Assembly (NCBI GenBank): GCA_029881635.1
Contig: JAOUMG010000046.1
Location: 1 to 8,954 of the forward strand
Length of the DNA stretch: 8,954 nucleotides
DNA from: Paracoccaceae bacterium
Lineage (GTDB): Bacteria > Pseudomonadota > Alphaproteobacteria > Rhodobacterales > Rhodobacteraceae
Reading direction: 5' to 3'
Shown here in pieces: positions 1 to 8,363 of this stretch (its first letter is position 1; each line of letters starts with the position of its first letter). Made by a program: the position numbers and the translations under genes. Below the pieces are notes generated by a model that ran no database searches, was not told the DNA's origin, and saw nothing but the letters and a program-made list of their open reading frames with translations.

Positions 1-3000
1 TTCGGCGGAAATCACGTCAAGATCGTCAAGCCCAAAACCACTGCGAAGTTTCGACACGATCCCTTCGCCACCTCGCCCGGCCAGAGTGGCGACCGCAGAG
101 GCGAGTTGTAGCGCTTGGAACGCGGAAAGGCTGGTCAGGTCACGCCCGAAAAGCAGATGCGCGATCACTTCCTCTTCGGGCAATTCGGGCGAGGATACGA
201 ATTTGATCTCGGGTTCCGATACCTCGCCTTCGATCAGCACCGTGGTAGTGAAACCATCACTCTCGGTGGATGCTGCAAACCGGACATAGGGCAGCAAAGC
301 CCCCTGAAGCTGTACTAGGCCTTCATCAATGGTAAGTCGTTTACCCAATATATCAATACGCCCACGTATCAGGGTGAACTGGCCCGATGGCAGGATATTG
401 TCGGTTGTACCACCGACCAAAAGCGATCCGCCCAGTTCGGCATCCACACCGCGGCCGCGAACAAAGATCCGCCCCGGTGCGGAAATAGCGATGTTTAACT
501 GATAGGGCGCGCCCCGCGAACCGGTATCGGTCCCGCGCCCGACAAGGCCTGCATGGGCGCGCGTTTGCCGCACCGCAAGGGGTTCGTTGATATGGGTTAT
601 GTCACCAATGTCGCTATGGCTGCCAAGGCCGGTTGAAGCGATGCGGATTTCTGTCTGGCCTAATGCCACCGAACCGGAAATCAGCGCGCCACCCGTTGCT
701 GGCCCATTGATTGCCACCTGTCCGCTAACTGCGGTGTCATACATTTCGGGATCGCGCAGACGGATCGCATTGAGATCAATCACCAGATTGCTTTGATAAG
801 GGGCAGACATTGCAATTGGCCCGGTGAGCGATATCTGGCCGCCGCCGCGCACATTGGCCGAGGCCGCAAGCTGTGCGCTGCCGCCAGAAAGATTGGCTGT
901 CACACGCATATCGTCCAGATTAAGTCCGAAGGTCGGTGCCACCAGTTGGGCACCTTCCGCCGAAACCTGCCCGGAAAGCGATGCCAATCGGGGTGGCCCC
1001 GTCATCGACAGATCAAACTGAATCGGGCCAGAAATGTTGCGCGGTGCGATAAAGCGATTAAGAAACGCTGATTGCGCGCCACCCCGAATGCGCAGATCAG
1101 CTTTAGCAAAATCAGCGGCAACGCTGCCCTCAATCCGGGCGGTGGTGGCGGCCGGACCTTCGCCGGTCAGATCCAGAATGTAGGCCTCGGCTGCCTCAAT
1201 TACGCTGCCTGCAACGGTCAGAGGTCCCGAAAAACCTGGGGCTAGCAGCGCGACGTCATGTAACCGGGCCGTCAGGTCGATACGCGATTTTCCGTCCGTT
1301 ATCGTTCCGGTGCCCTCGCCAGAAATCTGCGGGTTTGACAGGCTAAAGCTGTTCAGGCGCACCGCTCCTTTTTCTTCCGTTGCCGTGACGCTTAACTCCG
1401 ACGCTCCGGCCAACAGCAAATCAGCCGTCGCCTGACCGATCGCCAGATCGCGGGTTGTGCCGTTCAACGCCAGATTTCGCAATCCACCGGCTTCTTTCAT
1501 CGCTGCTTCTGCAGCAATTGAACCTTGGTATTTCGCACCAAGCACCGACAGATCGCTGATGCTGAAAGTAGCCGAAAGATCGCTGGCACCGGTACGCAGC
1601 TTGCCCACGACAAGCGCCCGCAATGTCGCGGCGCTGGCCTCGACCGAGCGGATTTCGATGCCTTCTGTATCGCGCCGGACCGACGCCTCAATCTGTGCTG
1701 TGCCGTGCAACAGCCGATCAAGTTCGGGTTGTGAGACCGTCAGATCCTGACCGGCAACTGAAGCGGTCAGATCAAAAAGGCCCGATAAAATTGCAGCGTT
1801 GCCTTTGACCTCCAGCTTTGCAGATCCCCCAAGGGGGCGGGCAGCAAGCCCCGTAAACCGACCCATATCATTCACTTGCGCAGTTATGCGCCCGGAAACA
1901 TCCACTCCTGTTTCCGGCCCGGCAACGGCAAAGCCACCGCTGGCACCATAACCATCGCCCGTCACCGTAAATAGTGGCAGCTTCAAGGGGGTGCCTTCTT
2001 GCCAGAAAAACTTGGTTTTGCCCGACAGGTTTTGCCCAACGGCCTGCGATACTGATGCGGGCTCCACCCCGATCTGATTGGCGGAAAACGTCACTGTTCC
2101 GCCAACACTTGCGCGATCAATGCCAATCTGTCCGGGCTGACCGATCCTGCCCGAACCATCCAATGAAATATTGGCGATGTTTAAACCGGCGCGCCTGAAA
2201 TCCCGCAATGTTCCGGCCAGACGCCATCCGTCACCCTGCCTGCCGTTGTAGCGAAATGTTAGTTCCGCATTGCGCAGAAATGTTTTTTCCCCTGGCAGCG
2301 GCAACAACACCTCGTTCCCATCGGCAAGTCCGATCCGTGTGGTCAACGCTGCAGATACCGGTAGCCCGGCTGGCGACAAAACCAGCCTCCCGGTCATGTC
2401 CAGCCCCTTGGAGGCAAGCACGAGGCGCGTCAGTTCGAGCCCGGTCGCCGTCTTTGATCCTTCGGCATCCAGTGACACATCCGAACCTATAAAATCCCGA
2501 TACTCCGGTAACAAAAGCGGTGTGATGTCCCCGCCGAGATTGGCTGCAAAGCGGCGTTCGTTTACCCCCTGATCGTTTTGTTCACTGATCAGGGTGACCT
2601 TGCCACTCAGGCGTGGCGCCCCGTCGGTCGACAACGCGATGTCGGTTTGAAAGTTGTCGACGATTCCCGTGCCATGAACCGCCATTTCAATCGACGGCAC
2701 GCCCGGAATGCCGATCAGGTTGGCGGCAATGCCGTCCTTGGCTTCGGTAACCAGCAGGTCCAGCGTCGCCTTGCGCGTGGCGTTCGCATAGGAACCTGTC
2801 AGTGACAGTTTACCGGCACGCCCGTCGATACGGTCAATTGAAAGTTCTGCATTCCCTTCGCCTCCTTCCAGCAGCATCTTTCCGGTCAGCGATACTTCTG
2901 CCTTTGCCCCGAAAAGCGGCTCACCCAGAATGACGCGGTTCGCGCGGATCAGGTCGATTGATATGCCAACGGGCAATTCTGGCAGCGCGAAACCCGATGC

Positions 3001-3354
3001 CTCGGCCGATGCCTTTCCGGTAGAAGGCCGTCTGGGCAGGTCAATTTCCCTGGCCGAAAGCTCGTCAATTTCAACCCTTCCAGAAAGCAATGCACCACGG
3101 TTCCAACTGATGGCCCCTTCGCGAATAGTCAGCCAGACACCATCGGCATCAGCGATGGAAAGCTCATCAAATGTAGCGCGAGATGAAAATGCCCCGGCAA
3201 AGCCGTTAATGACGATGGTGCGCCCCAGGCCGGAAAGGTTGTCTTCCAAAAACGCGGTCAGATAGTCACGATCGCGTTCTGTTACTGCCGTTTCCTGCCC
3301 CAGCACCATCCGCGGCAGCAGGCAAAGTGACAGTATGGCAATCCAGCGCAACAT
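1..3354 (-). CDS. tamB: TamB, translocation and assembly module inner-membrane/periplasmic component (C-terminus cut off by window edge)
   Basis: TamB works with TamA and, in the known family, helps move proteins or lipids across the periplasm to the outer membrane. The frame is open for 1118 codons from an ATG at 3354 to the left edge. Residues 1-20 (MLRWIAILSLCLLPRMVLGQ) form a signal peptide or signal anchor. The body is a long series of short alternating beta-strand segments rich in G, S, T, L and D, as expected of a beta-helical/beta-taco protein. The end is diagnostic of the TamB/DUF490 domain: LPEEEVIAHLLFGRDL at residues 1058-1073, then FQALQLASAVATLAG from 1079, a glycine-rich stretch, and SGFGLDDLDV just before the edge. 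Family proteins usually finish several tens of residues later, so little is missing. The ATG shares one base with the tamA stop (TGATG), which implies coupling. The family call is firm; the substrate cannot be read from the sequence. Confidence 0.93.
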   Translation of the reverse strand, partial: MLRWIAILSLCLLPRMVLGQETAVTERDRDYLTAFLEDNLSGLGRTIVINGFAGAFSSRATFDELSIADADGVWLTIREGAISWNRGALLSGRVEIDELSAREIDLPRRPSTGKASAEASGFALPELPVGISIDLIRANRVILGEPLFGAKAEVSLTGKMLLEGGEGNAELSIDRIDGRAGKLSLTGSYANATRKATLDLLVTEAKDGIAANLIGIPGVPSIEMAVHGTGIVDNFQTDIALSTDGAPRLSGKVTLISEQNDQGVNERRFAANLGGDITPLLLPEYRDFIGSDVSLDAEGSKTATGLELTRLVLASKGLDMTGRLVLSPAGLPVSAALTTRIGLADGNEVLLPLPGEKTFLRNAELTFRYNGRQGDGWRLAGTLRDFRRAGLNIANISLDGSGRIGQPGQIGIDRASVGGTVTFSANQIGVEPASVSQAVGQNLSGKTKFFWQEGTPLKLPLFTVTGDGYGASGGFAVAGPETGVDVSGRITAQVNDMGRFTGLAARPLGGSAKLEVKGNAAILSGLFDLTASVAGQDLTVSQPELDRLLHGTAQIEASVRRDTEGIEIRSVEASAATLRALVVGKLRTGASDLSATFSISDLSVLGAKYQGSIAAEAAMKEAGGLRNLALNGTTRDLAIGQATADLLLAGASELSVTATEEKGAVRLNSFSLSNPQISGEGTGTITDGKSRIDLTARLHDVALLAPGFSGPLTVAGSVIEAAEAYILDLTGEGPAATTARIEGSVAADFAKADLRIRGGAQSAFLNRFIAPRNISGPIQFDLSMTGPPRLASLSGQVSAEGAQLVAPTFGLNLDDMRVTANLSGGSAQLAASANVRGGGQISLTGPIAMSAPYQSNLVIDLNAIRLRDPEMYDTAVSGQVAINGPATGGALISGSVALGQTEIRIASTGLGSHSDIGDITHINEPLAVRQTRAHAGLVGRGTDTGSRGAPYQLNIAISAPGRIFVRGRGVDAELGGSLLVGGTTDNILPSGQFTLIRGRIDILGKRLTIDEGLVQLQGALLPYVRFAASTESDGFTTTVLIEGEVSEPEIKFVSSPELPEEEVIAHLLFGRDLTSLSAFQALQLASAVATLAGRGGEGIVSKLRSGFGLDDLDVISAE

Positions 3355-5183
3355 CAAAAAGCCTGCCCTATGCCGACGTAAATCTGCGCACCGTCACCCG
3401 TAGTGCCCGACACTGGCAGGCCGATATCCAGCCGAATAGGCCCAAAACCGGTTTTGTAGCGCAGACCCAAGCCAGCACCTGCCTGCCATTCCCCATTGCC
3501 GCCAAAAAGATCTTCGTCGCTCACATACCCAGTGTCGTAAAAGGCCACTGCACCGATGTTGTCCGTAATTGCGGCACGTATTTCTCCGGAAAAGCCAGCA
3601 AAACTCATACCGCCCGAAAGAATGGTGACTGTCGGTGACCGAGTGATCGGTACGCCCAGCGACTGAAATGGATGGCCACGCACGGTACCTCCACCGCCCG
3701 AATAGAACAGATAGCCCGGCGGTGTTTCTGCCAGATCAGGGCCGAAAACCGTACCAAACTGTAATCGCCCGGCCAACACGATCCTGTCGCCAAAAGCGCG
3801 GTAGGCGCGTGCATCCGCCTTAACCTGCGCGCCTGATCCGGTGCTGGAAAATCCGAGAAATGGCGTTAGGCCTGTATCAAGGTAGTACCCCTTGCGGGTA
3901 TCGAGCAGGTTGTCGCGGCTATCCCACACAACGGATATCGGCAGCGCAAGATTGCTGAACCGCCGATCGCCAGCGGCGTCGCGGGCGGTTTCGTCGATAT
4001 AGGAAATACCCGCTTCGGCACTTAGATGATCGCTGAAAACCCGCGTCAGCCCAAAACTGAGCGACAAGCTATCAAGCGTCAGATCCGTCAGCTGTGTCTG
4101 TTCGGAACGGGAGGCACGCGCCTCTATGAATGCGCTGGCATCGGTTACTGGCGTTGCCGGCCTGTCGATCCGCACCCCAAGCTGATAGCCAAGCTGGCTG
4201 TCTTGCCCGCCGATATTGTCAATGGCGCCATCGACACGCAGCCTTTCGGCGCCGCCCAGAAGATTTCGATGCAGCCAGTAGCCCGACAGGTTCAACCCGT
4301 CCGAACTGGATATTTCAGCGCCAACGCCAAAGCGGCGCAACTCTTCCTCGACAACGGTCAGATCGACATCCAGCGTATCGCCCGGGCCCAGATTTTCCGC
4401 TTCTGTCACGGCGGCCGACCGGAAAACACCTGTTCGCCGCAGCCGCTTGGCCACTTTGTCGAGCTTCTTGGGATCGAACACCTCACCCGTCGGAAAACCC
4501 GCAATCCGGGCCAGTCGCGCAGGGTCCATCCGCTCATAGCCCTGCATATTAAGGCTGCCGAAGGTAACACGGGGGCCAGGTTCCAGCAGAATTTCTGAAT
4601 CGATGGTCGCCCTGCGATGGTCGGCGATTATTTTCTTTCCAGCAATATCTGCCTTTGCATGGCCGATATTTCGCCAACCTTCGACGCCGGCGGTAGCGGC
4701 GTCCACAATCGCCGACGACAGCGCCGGTTTGGTGTCACCATAAAGCGGGGGCAGATTTGTACCCTTGGCATAGGGCTTCATTCTTGCGCGCGAAAACGTG
4801 AATCGCGGGCCGGGGGTGACAGACACCGTGATGTCGCGAATTGTGGGCGGTGCATCCAACGGTGCGATGTCGCCCGCCTCTTTGCCATCAATCAGGATAT
4901 TGACGAGACCTGAATAGTATCCTTCGGCGTAAAGGGCCCCGATAAGACGGCCATAATCTGCGCGTGCGGCTGCATAAAGTGTCTGGGCATCGCTGGTTCC
5001 ATCACCATCCGCCTGTGCTACCAGTGACGCGGCCAAGAGGGAACCGCGAAGGTCTTCGTTCGCACCCGGTGTGACGAATTCGAACTTGTCCAGTGCTTGG
5101 GCGAAACCAGCAGTCAGCAGCAATGAAACGCAAGCTTGTGCAATTCCCTTGTTAAGCCGAAAACCCTGTCGCGATATCTGCAA
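3354..5183 (-). CDS. tamA: TamA, Omp85-family outer-membrane barrel of the translocation and assembly module
   Basis: 609 residues, a normal length for TamA-like 'autotransporter assembly complex' proteins. Residues 1-30 form a signal peptide: basic n-region (R5, R9, K12), hydrophobic core, AQA cleavage site near residue 30. Residues about 35-285 are the POTRA region; RLRRTGVFRSAAV at 247-259 is a typical POTRA helix-strand element. The beta barrel fills about 286-609. It includes GYWLHRNLLGGAERLRV (301-317), VVWDSRDNLLDTRKGYYL (418-435), the loop-6 VRG motif (V501 R502 G503, followed by H504) and the strand motif GPIRLDIGLPV (581-591). The protein ends in phenylalanine, as outer-membrane barrels do. 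The start is TTG at 5183: an in-frame TAG lies six codons upstream and no ATG or GTG start fits the signal peptide. Ribosome binding looks weak (a GGGGG run about eight bases upstream). BamA is less likely, because it is longer with five POTRA domains and because tamB follows directly. Confidence 0.93.
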   Translation of the reverse strand: MQISRQGFRLNKGIAQACVSLLLTAGFAQALDKFEFVTPGANEDLRGSLLAASLVAQADGDGTSDAQTLYAAARADYGRLIGALYAEGYYSGLVNILIDGKEAGDIAPLDAPPTIRDITVSVTPGPRFTFSRARMKPYAKGTNLPPLYGDTKPALSSAIVDAATAGVEGWRNIGHAKADIAGKKIIADHRRATIDSEILLEPGPRVTFGSLNMQGYERMDPARLARIAGFPTGEVFDPKKLDKVAKRLRRTGVFRSAAVTEAENLGPGDTLDVDLTVVEEELRRFGVGAEISSSDGLNLSGYWLHRNLLGGAERLRVDGAIDNIGGQDSQLGYQLGVRIDRPATPVTDASAFIEARASRSEQTQLTDLTLDSLSLSFGLTRVFSDHLSAEAGISYIDETARDAAGDRRFSNLALPISVVWDSRDNLLDTRKGYYLDTGLTPFLGFSSTGSGAQVKADARAYRAFGDRIVLAGRLQFGTVFGPDLAETPPGYLFYSGGGGTVRGHPFQSLGVPITRSPTVTILSGGMSFAGFSGEIRAAITDNIGAVAFYDTGYVSDEDLFGGNGEWQAGAGLGLRYKTGFGPIRLDIGLPVSGTTGDGAQIYVGIGQAF

Positions 5184-5299
5184 CGACGCGCCCCCGCACT
5201 AAAAAACCTATTCCACTCTTTGCAGCATTCCTCGGGGAATTCCAGTACCGGAACTCGCCATCAGGCGGCTATCAGCCAGATTAACACGTTGATGTGTTC
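5184..5299. other. Spacer between the sensor operon and tamA
   Basis: This 116-base stretch has no plausible gene on either strand. It must hold the leader of tamA if tamAB has its own promoter. The bases nearest tamA, read on the minus strand, contain GGAATAGGTTTTTT, which is AT-rich enough for a -10 region, but no convincing -35/-10 pair is visible. Small palindromes are present: GGAATTCC at 5236-5243, GGCT-ATC-AGCC at 5267-5277 and a longer repeat at 5283-5298 (listed separately). Confidence 0.6.
5283..5298 (-). terminator. Weak hairpin after the solute-binding protein gene, possible terminator or operator
   Basis: AACAC-GTTGAT-GTGTT is a perfect 5-base inverted repeat with a 6-base loop. 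It begins 1 base after the stop codon of the solute-binding protein gene on the minus strand. Its position suits a transcription terminator. However, the stem is short and AT-containing, and no run of T follows it on the minus strand (the next bases are AATC), so termination would be inefficient. It could equally be a protein-binding site or chance. Confidence 0.25.
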
Positions 5300-6334
5300 T
5301 CAGTTCTGGCTAAGTGCCGATGACCATTCCTCCAAGAACGCCCGCCGCTTGATCCGGTCGAGAAAAACCAAAAGCCCGGGATCTAAACGCATCGGTCGCA
5401 GATGTGGGCCATTGGCAAGTGCCGTTTCGTCGATTGGCGGCAACCCCGCCGCATCGCGAACCAGGCGTCGGCCCTCAGGTCGCAGCATAAAATCAAGGAA
5501 TGCGCCCCCCAATGACGGCGTTGCTGCGTTTACCGGAATAAGACCGGTTCGCAGCAAGGTCAGTGTATAATCCTCCAGTTCCACCACGGTCGCATTAGGG
5601 TCATTCGCAAGGCGTGGCCCGGCATAACTGCCCAATACATTGTAGGCCAGAACCAGCCTTCCTTGTTTCAAGTCCGTAATCATATCGTTGCTGGAGGTAT
5701 ACAGGCGCGGAGCCAGGCTGCCCATCACTTCGGCCAATCGCCAAAAGCTATCAGATTGCCGCGAATCCTGGGTGGCAAACAGATACCCTGCCCCCGAAGC
5801 TTCGGGATTATAGGTGCCAATCCGGCCGCGAAATACCTCTGGATGATCACGGAGCATTTCGATCAGGTCGCGCCGGGTCTGCGGTAAGGGTAAATCGTTA
5901 AGTCCTGACTGCGACGCAATCAGCACCACGTTTTCCTGTGCAAAGGCAAACAATCGGTCTTGCCAATGCGCCCAGTCCGGCATTCTGTCGGTCTGATCCG
6001 ATCGGTAGCGTGCTGCAAAGCCGTCATTGGCCAGCTTCATCTGCAGGTCCATCGCCGATGAGATCACCAGATCAAACGCCAGACCCTCTTCATGAATAGC
6101 CGCGAAAACTTCCTGACTGTTGGCAACGGTGTAGCGCACGGCAACATCAGGGTTGCCCGTCTGAAAACCGACAATAACGGGCCGCAGAATAGATGTGTCT
6201 GTGGTCGATAGCACCGACAGCATCTGTTTTTCCGTTCCGGTGGCCGGGAACAGCGTTTCTTCCTCGACCACAAAGGCGGTGGCTGATCCGACAAGGCCAA
6301 TGATCAGCCCAAAGGTAAGAATAGTCGCGCGCAT
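5300..6334 (-). CDS. Periplasmic solute-binding protein, ABC-type (AfuA/COG1840-like), third gene of the tctDE operon
   Basis: 344 residues. Residues 1-20 are a clear Sec signal peptide ending in SATA, with no lipobox cysteine, so the mature protein of about 324 residues should be a soluble periplasmic protein. Features match type II binding proteins of the iron(III)/2-aminoethylphosphonate/thiamine-like group: FDLVISSAMDLQMKLANDG (87-105), a crossover region ENVVLIASQSGL (134-145), TYNPEASGAGYLFA (174-187) with the small-residue ligand loop, YNVLGSYA (231-238) and FLDFMLRPEGRRL (279-291). The ATG at 6334 has a strong Shine-Dalgarno six bases away, and the gene starts 31 bases inside the end of the kinase gene. 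No permease or ATPase gene lies nearby. Its genetic partner is the sensor kinase, so a role as periplasmic ligand presenter to that kinase is a reasonable inference. The ligand is unknown; the tricarboxylate context suggests a carboxylate. Fold call strong, function uncertain. Confidence 0.82.
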   Translation of the reverse strand: MRATILTFGLIIGLVGSATAFVVEEETLFPATGTEKQMLSVLSTTDTSILRPVIVGFQTGNPDVAVRYTVANSQEVFAAIHEEGLAFDLVISSAMDLQMKLANDGFAARYRSDQTDRMPDWAHWQDRLFAFAQENVVLIASQSGLNDLPLPQTRRDLIEMLRDHPEVFRGRIGTYNPEASGAGYLFATQDSRQSDSFWRLAEVMGSLAPRLYTSSNDMITDLKQGRLVLAYNVLGSYAGPRLANDPNATVVELEDYTLTLLRTGLIPVNAATPSLGGAFLDFMLRPEGRRLVRDAAGLPPIDETALANGPHLRPMRLDPGLLVFLDRIKRRAFLEEWSSALSQN

Positions 6335-7680
6335 GTGCCGCCTCCTTCCCGTTCGGTCAGTTCAAACCGCCCACCATGGGCCAGCGCAACTTCTTCAACA
6401 ATCGTCAATCCGAGTCCTGAGCCGACTACGTCAGTTGAATTCTTGCCGCGTTGAAAGCGGCCCGTCAGACGGGATTGCCCCTGGCCCAACAATCCCCGCC
6501 CCCGGTCCAGCACCTCAATCCGGGCGCAGACCCCGTCCTGCGACAGGGCAAGGTCAATCTGAGTTTCGGGCGCGGAGTATTTGATTGCGTTATCCAGCAG
6601 ATTGCGCAGTGCGCTTTCCAGCAAAGGCGGATCGCCTTGCACCTTGACCGGTCTGTCCGTACCGGAGACTTTTATGGCAAGATCCTTCAATTCAGCCGTC
6701 GGCTCAAAGGCTGATGCGAGGCCCATCAACAAAGATGCAAGATCAACAGTCTCATCAACGAGCCGATCTGAGCGGTAGATCACCGTGGCATGGTCCAGTA
6801 GCTGACCAGCGGAACGGCTGCTTTCCTCGACAGCGCGGATAACAGCCCGCAGGGTTTCGCGGGTCTCCTCCGAATTGCTTTGACGCATGGCTATTTCAGC
6901 CCGCGCGCGCACCGTTGCCAGAGGGGTGCGTATATGATGCGCCGCCTCGGCGATAAACGTTTCTGTTCGCGACAACGCACCGCGCAGCCTGGCAATGAAG
7001 CCATTGAGCGCAGTAATCAGCGGCCTGAGTTCGGCAGGCGTAGGATGGTCCACCGCGCGCAAATCCTGTGGGCCGCGGCGGCCCACGGCATCGGCCAACC
7101 GGTTTATCGGGCGCAATACACTGCCCGTTGTCAGCAATGACAACGCCGCCGCCAGCATGAATGAGCCGACGCCAAGTGCTGCTGCGCGGTTCGCGACGCG
7201 CTGGGCGATGGCATCCTGTCCCAGACGTGTCTGTGCGACCATTACAAGAACCTGTACCGGTAGCCGCGCGACCAACACAGTACGTGCAACTGCCGCAACC
7301 CGAACCTCTGCGTCGCGATATTGAACGGTGTAAAAGACCGGCACGACTGTAGCGCTGGTTTCGCTCGGCATCGGCAGGTCGGAATAACCGGTCAATGTCT
7401 CGCCGGAGGCTTCGATGCGGTAGAAAACTCTGTCCTGGCTGATCGACCCGAGTATGGCGAAAGCTTCATAGGGCAGATCAAGCCCGACACCGTCATCACC
7501 ACCCTGAAGCCGTTCCGCAATAGACAGAGTCGCTGCACCCAAAACACCGTCCTGCGTGGTCTCAGCCGCCTGTTCGGCCACCGTTCGGACAGTGAAATAG
7601 AGTAAAATTGCAAGAACGGCGGCTATCCCCAAAAGCTGTAGCACCAGCCGAAGCCGAAGTGAAAGCGGCGCGCGTATCAT
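6304..7680 (-). CDS. tctE: Sensor histidine kinase, TctE-like
   Basis: 458 residues, all parts of a membrane sensor kinase in order. Transmembrane segment 1 lies at about 11-33 and segment 2 at about 164-186, enclosing a periplasmic sensor domain of about 130 residues that fits the two-component sensor kinase N-terminal (2CSK_N) type. A HAMP-like linker follows at about 187-237 (VLRPINRLADAVG). The HisKA dimerisation domain carries AEAAHHIRTPLATVRAR at 244-260; H248 is the expected phosphorylated histidine. The ATPase domain has an N box (N360 LLDN364 AIKYS), a D box (D392 RGRG) and a G2 box (GSGLGL, 420-425). Every catalytic element is present, so it should be active. It autophosphorylates and passes phosphate to the adjacent regulator; its ATG overlaps the regulator stop as ATGA. 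TctE and the relatives QseC and PmrB share this layout. TctE is preferred because tctC lies divergently next door. Confidence 0.88.
   Translation of the reverse strand: MIRAPLSLRLRLVLQLLGIAAVLAILLYFTVRTVAEQAAETTQDGVLGAATLSIAERLQGGDDGVGLDLPYEAFAILGSISQDRVFYRIEASGETLTGYSDLPMPSETSATVVPVFYTVQYRDAEVRVAAVARTVLVARLPVQVLVMVAQTRLGQDAIAQRVANRAAALGVGSFMLAAALSLLTTGSVLRPINRLADAVGRRGPQDLRAVDHPTPAELRPLITALNGFIARLRGALSRTETFIAEAAHHIRTPLATVRARAEIAMRQSNSEETRETLRAVIRAVEESSRSAGQLLDHATVIYRSDRLVDETVDLASLLMGLASAFEPTAELKDLAIKVSGTDRPVKVQGDPPLLESALRNLLDNAIKYSAPETQIDLALSQDGVCARIEVLDRGRGLLGQGQSRLTGRFQRGKNSTDVVGSGLGLTIVEEVALAHGGRFELTEREGGGTCARLFLPLG
6341..6347 (-). promoter_or_regulatory. Strong ribosome binding site for the solute-binding protein, inside the kinase gene
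   Basis: On the minus strand the bases read AAGGAGG, a near-perfect Shine-Dalgarno, six bases before the ATG at 6334. The site overlaps codons for the EGGG stretch near the C-terminus of the sensor kinase. It decides the start of the binding protein and predicts strong, at least partly independent translation of that gene relative to the kinase. Confidence 0.8.
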
Positions 7681-8342
7681 CCCGAAGTCAGCCGGTAGCC
7701 AATGCCGCGCACGGTTTCGATGCGGGCGTCGGAACCTTCGAGCTTTTTGCGCAACCGCCCGATATAGACCTCGATTGCGTTGTCTGTGACGCTTTCAGCG
7801 TAGGAAAACAGCCGGTCGCAAATCTGATCCTTGGAGAATATGCGTTCGGGAGCAGCGAGAAGAATTTCCAGCAATCGCAGTTCCCGGTTGCGCAGTTCCC
7901 GCAGCTCTGCCCCCACACTCAACGTTGCATTCAGTGGGTTAAACGTAAGTCCTGCGTAATGCTGTACGGTTTGCAACGCAGTCCCTCGCCGGCGGAGAAC
8001 AGCACGGCACCGCGCTTCAAGTTCAGCAAAATCAAACGGTTTAGTGACATAGTCATCCGCCCCGAGGTCAAGAACATCGATCCTGTCTGAAACCTCAATT
8101 CGGGCGGTCATGACAATGATCGGCGTATCGCGCCCCAGCCGACGCTCGGCCTTGAGAAAGTCGCGCCCATCGCCATCTGGCAGAGAAATGTCCAGCAAGA
8201 TAAGGTCATATGGGGCAGCGGCAAGGCAATCGCGCGCCTCGGCCAGCGATCCGGCACTGTCCACCGCATGCCCATCCAACCGGAGCCGGTCTGCAACCGA
8301 ATGGGCCAGATCAGCATTATCTTCGACCAACAGAAAACGCAT
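7677..8342 (-). CDS. tctD: OmpR/PhoB-family response regulator, TctD-like
   Basis: 221 residues, standard length. The receiver domain spans about 1-115: acidic pair E7/D8, phosphoacceptor D51 in LLDISLPDGDG, T79 in VMTA and K101 in YVTKPFD. The C-terminal winged-helix DNA-binding domain runs about 128-219, with the recognition region VTDNAIEVYIGRLRKKL at 185-201 and the closing wing RIETVRGIGYRLTS. All phosphorylation residues are intact. It is the first gene of the operon and overlaps the kinase start by four bases, so the two are a cognate pair. By analogy with TctD of Salmonella it should control the tricarboxylate transporter genes, here placed divergently 133 bases away. The ATG at 8342 has no good Shine-Dalgarno and is preceded by an AT-rich stretch (TTAAATAT), so weak or leaderless translation is possible. 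PmrA or QseB family membership is the alternative. Confidence 0.88.
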   Translation of the reverse strand: MRFLLVEDNADLAHSVADRLRLDGHAVDSAGSLAEARDCLAAAPYDLILLDISLPDGDGRDFLKAERRLGRDTPIIVMTARIEVSDRIDVLDLGADDYVTKPFDFAELEARCRAVLRRRGTALQTVQHYAGLTFNPLNATLSVGAELRELRNRELRLLEILLAAPERIFSKDQICDRLFSYAESVTDNAIEVYIGRLRKKLEGSDARIETVRGIGYRLTSG

Positions 8343-8363
8343 GGATATTTAATTCCGCGACGG

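Noticed and set aside
86..3265. Many plus-strand frames of 60-110 codons opposite tamB
   Set aside because: Multiple overlapping short frames with low-complexity composition are expected opposite a long GC-rich gene. The tamB frame alone shows family motifs and continuous beta-strand patterning.
4026..4598. 190-codon open frame on the plus strand within tamA
   Set aside because: Lies wholly antisense to conserved POTRA and barrel coding sequence. Its translation is rich in R, Q, P and H with no recognisable domain, typical of a shadow frame in GC-rich DNA.
5236..5277. Small palindromes GGAATTCC and GGCT-ATC-AGCC upstream of tamA
   Set aside because: Too short to distinguish from chance; no repetition elsewhere in the window and no link to a promoter element.
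7608..8090. 160-codon open frame on the plus strand across the tctD/tctE junction
   Set aside because: Antisense to the two conserved signalling genes, with no ribosome site or domain signature.
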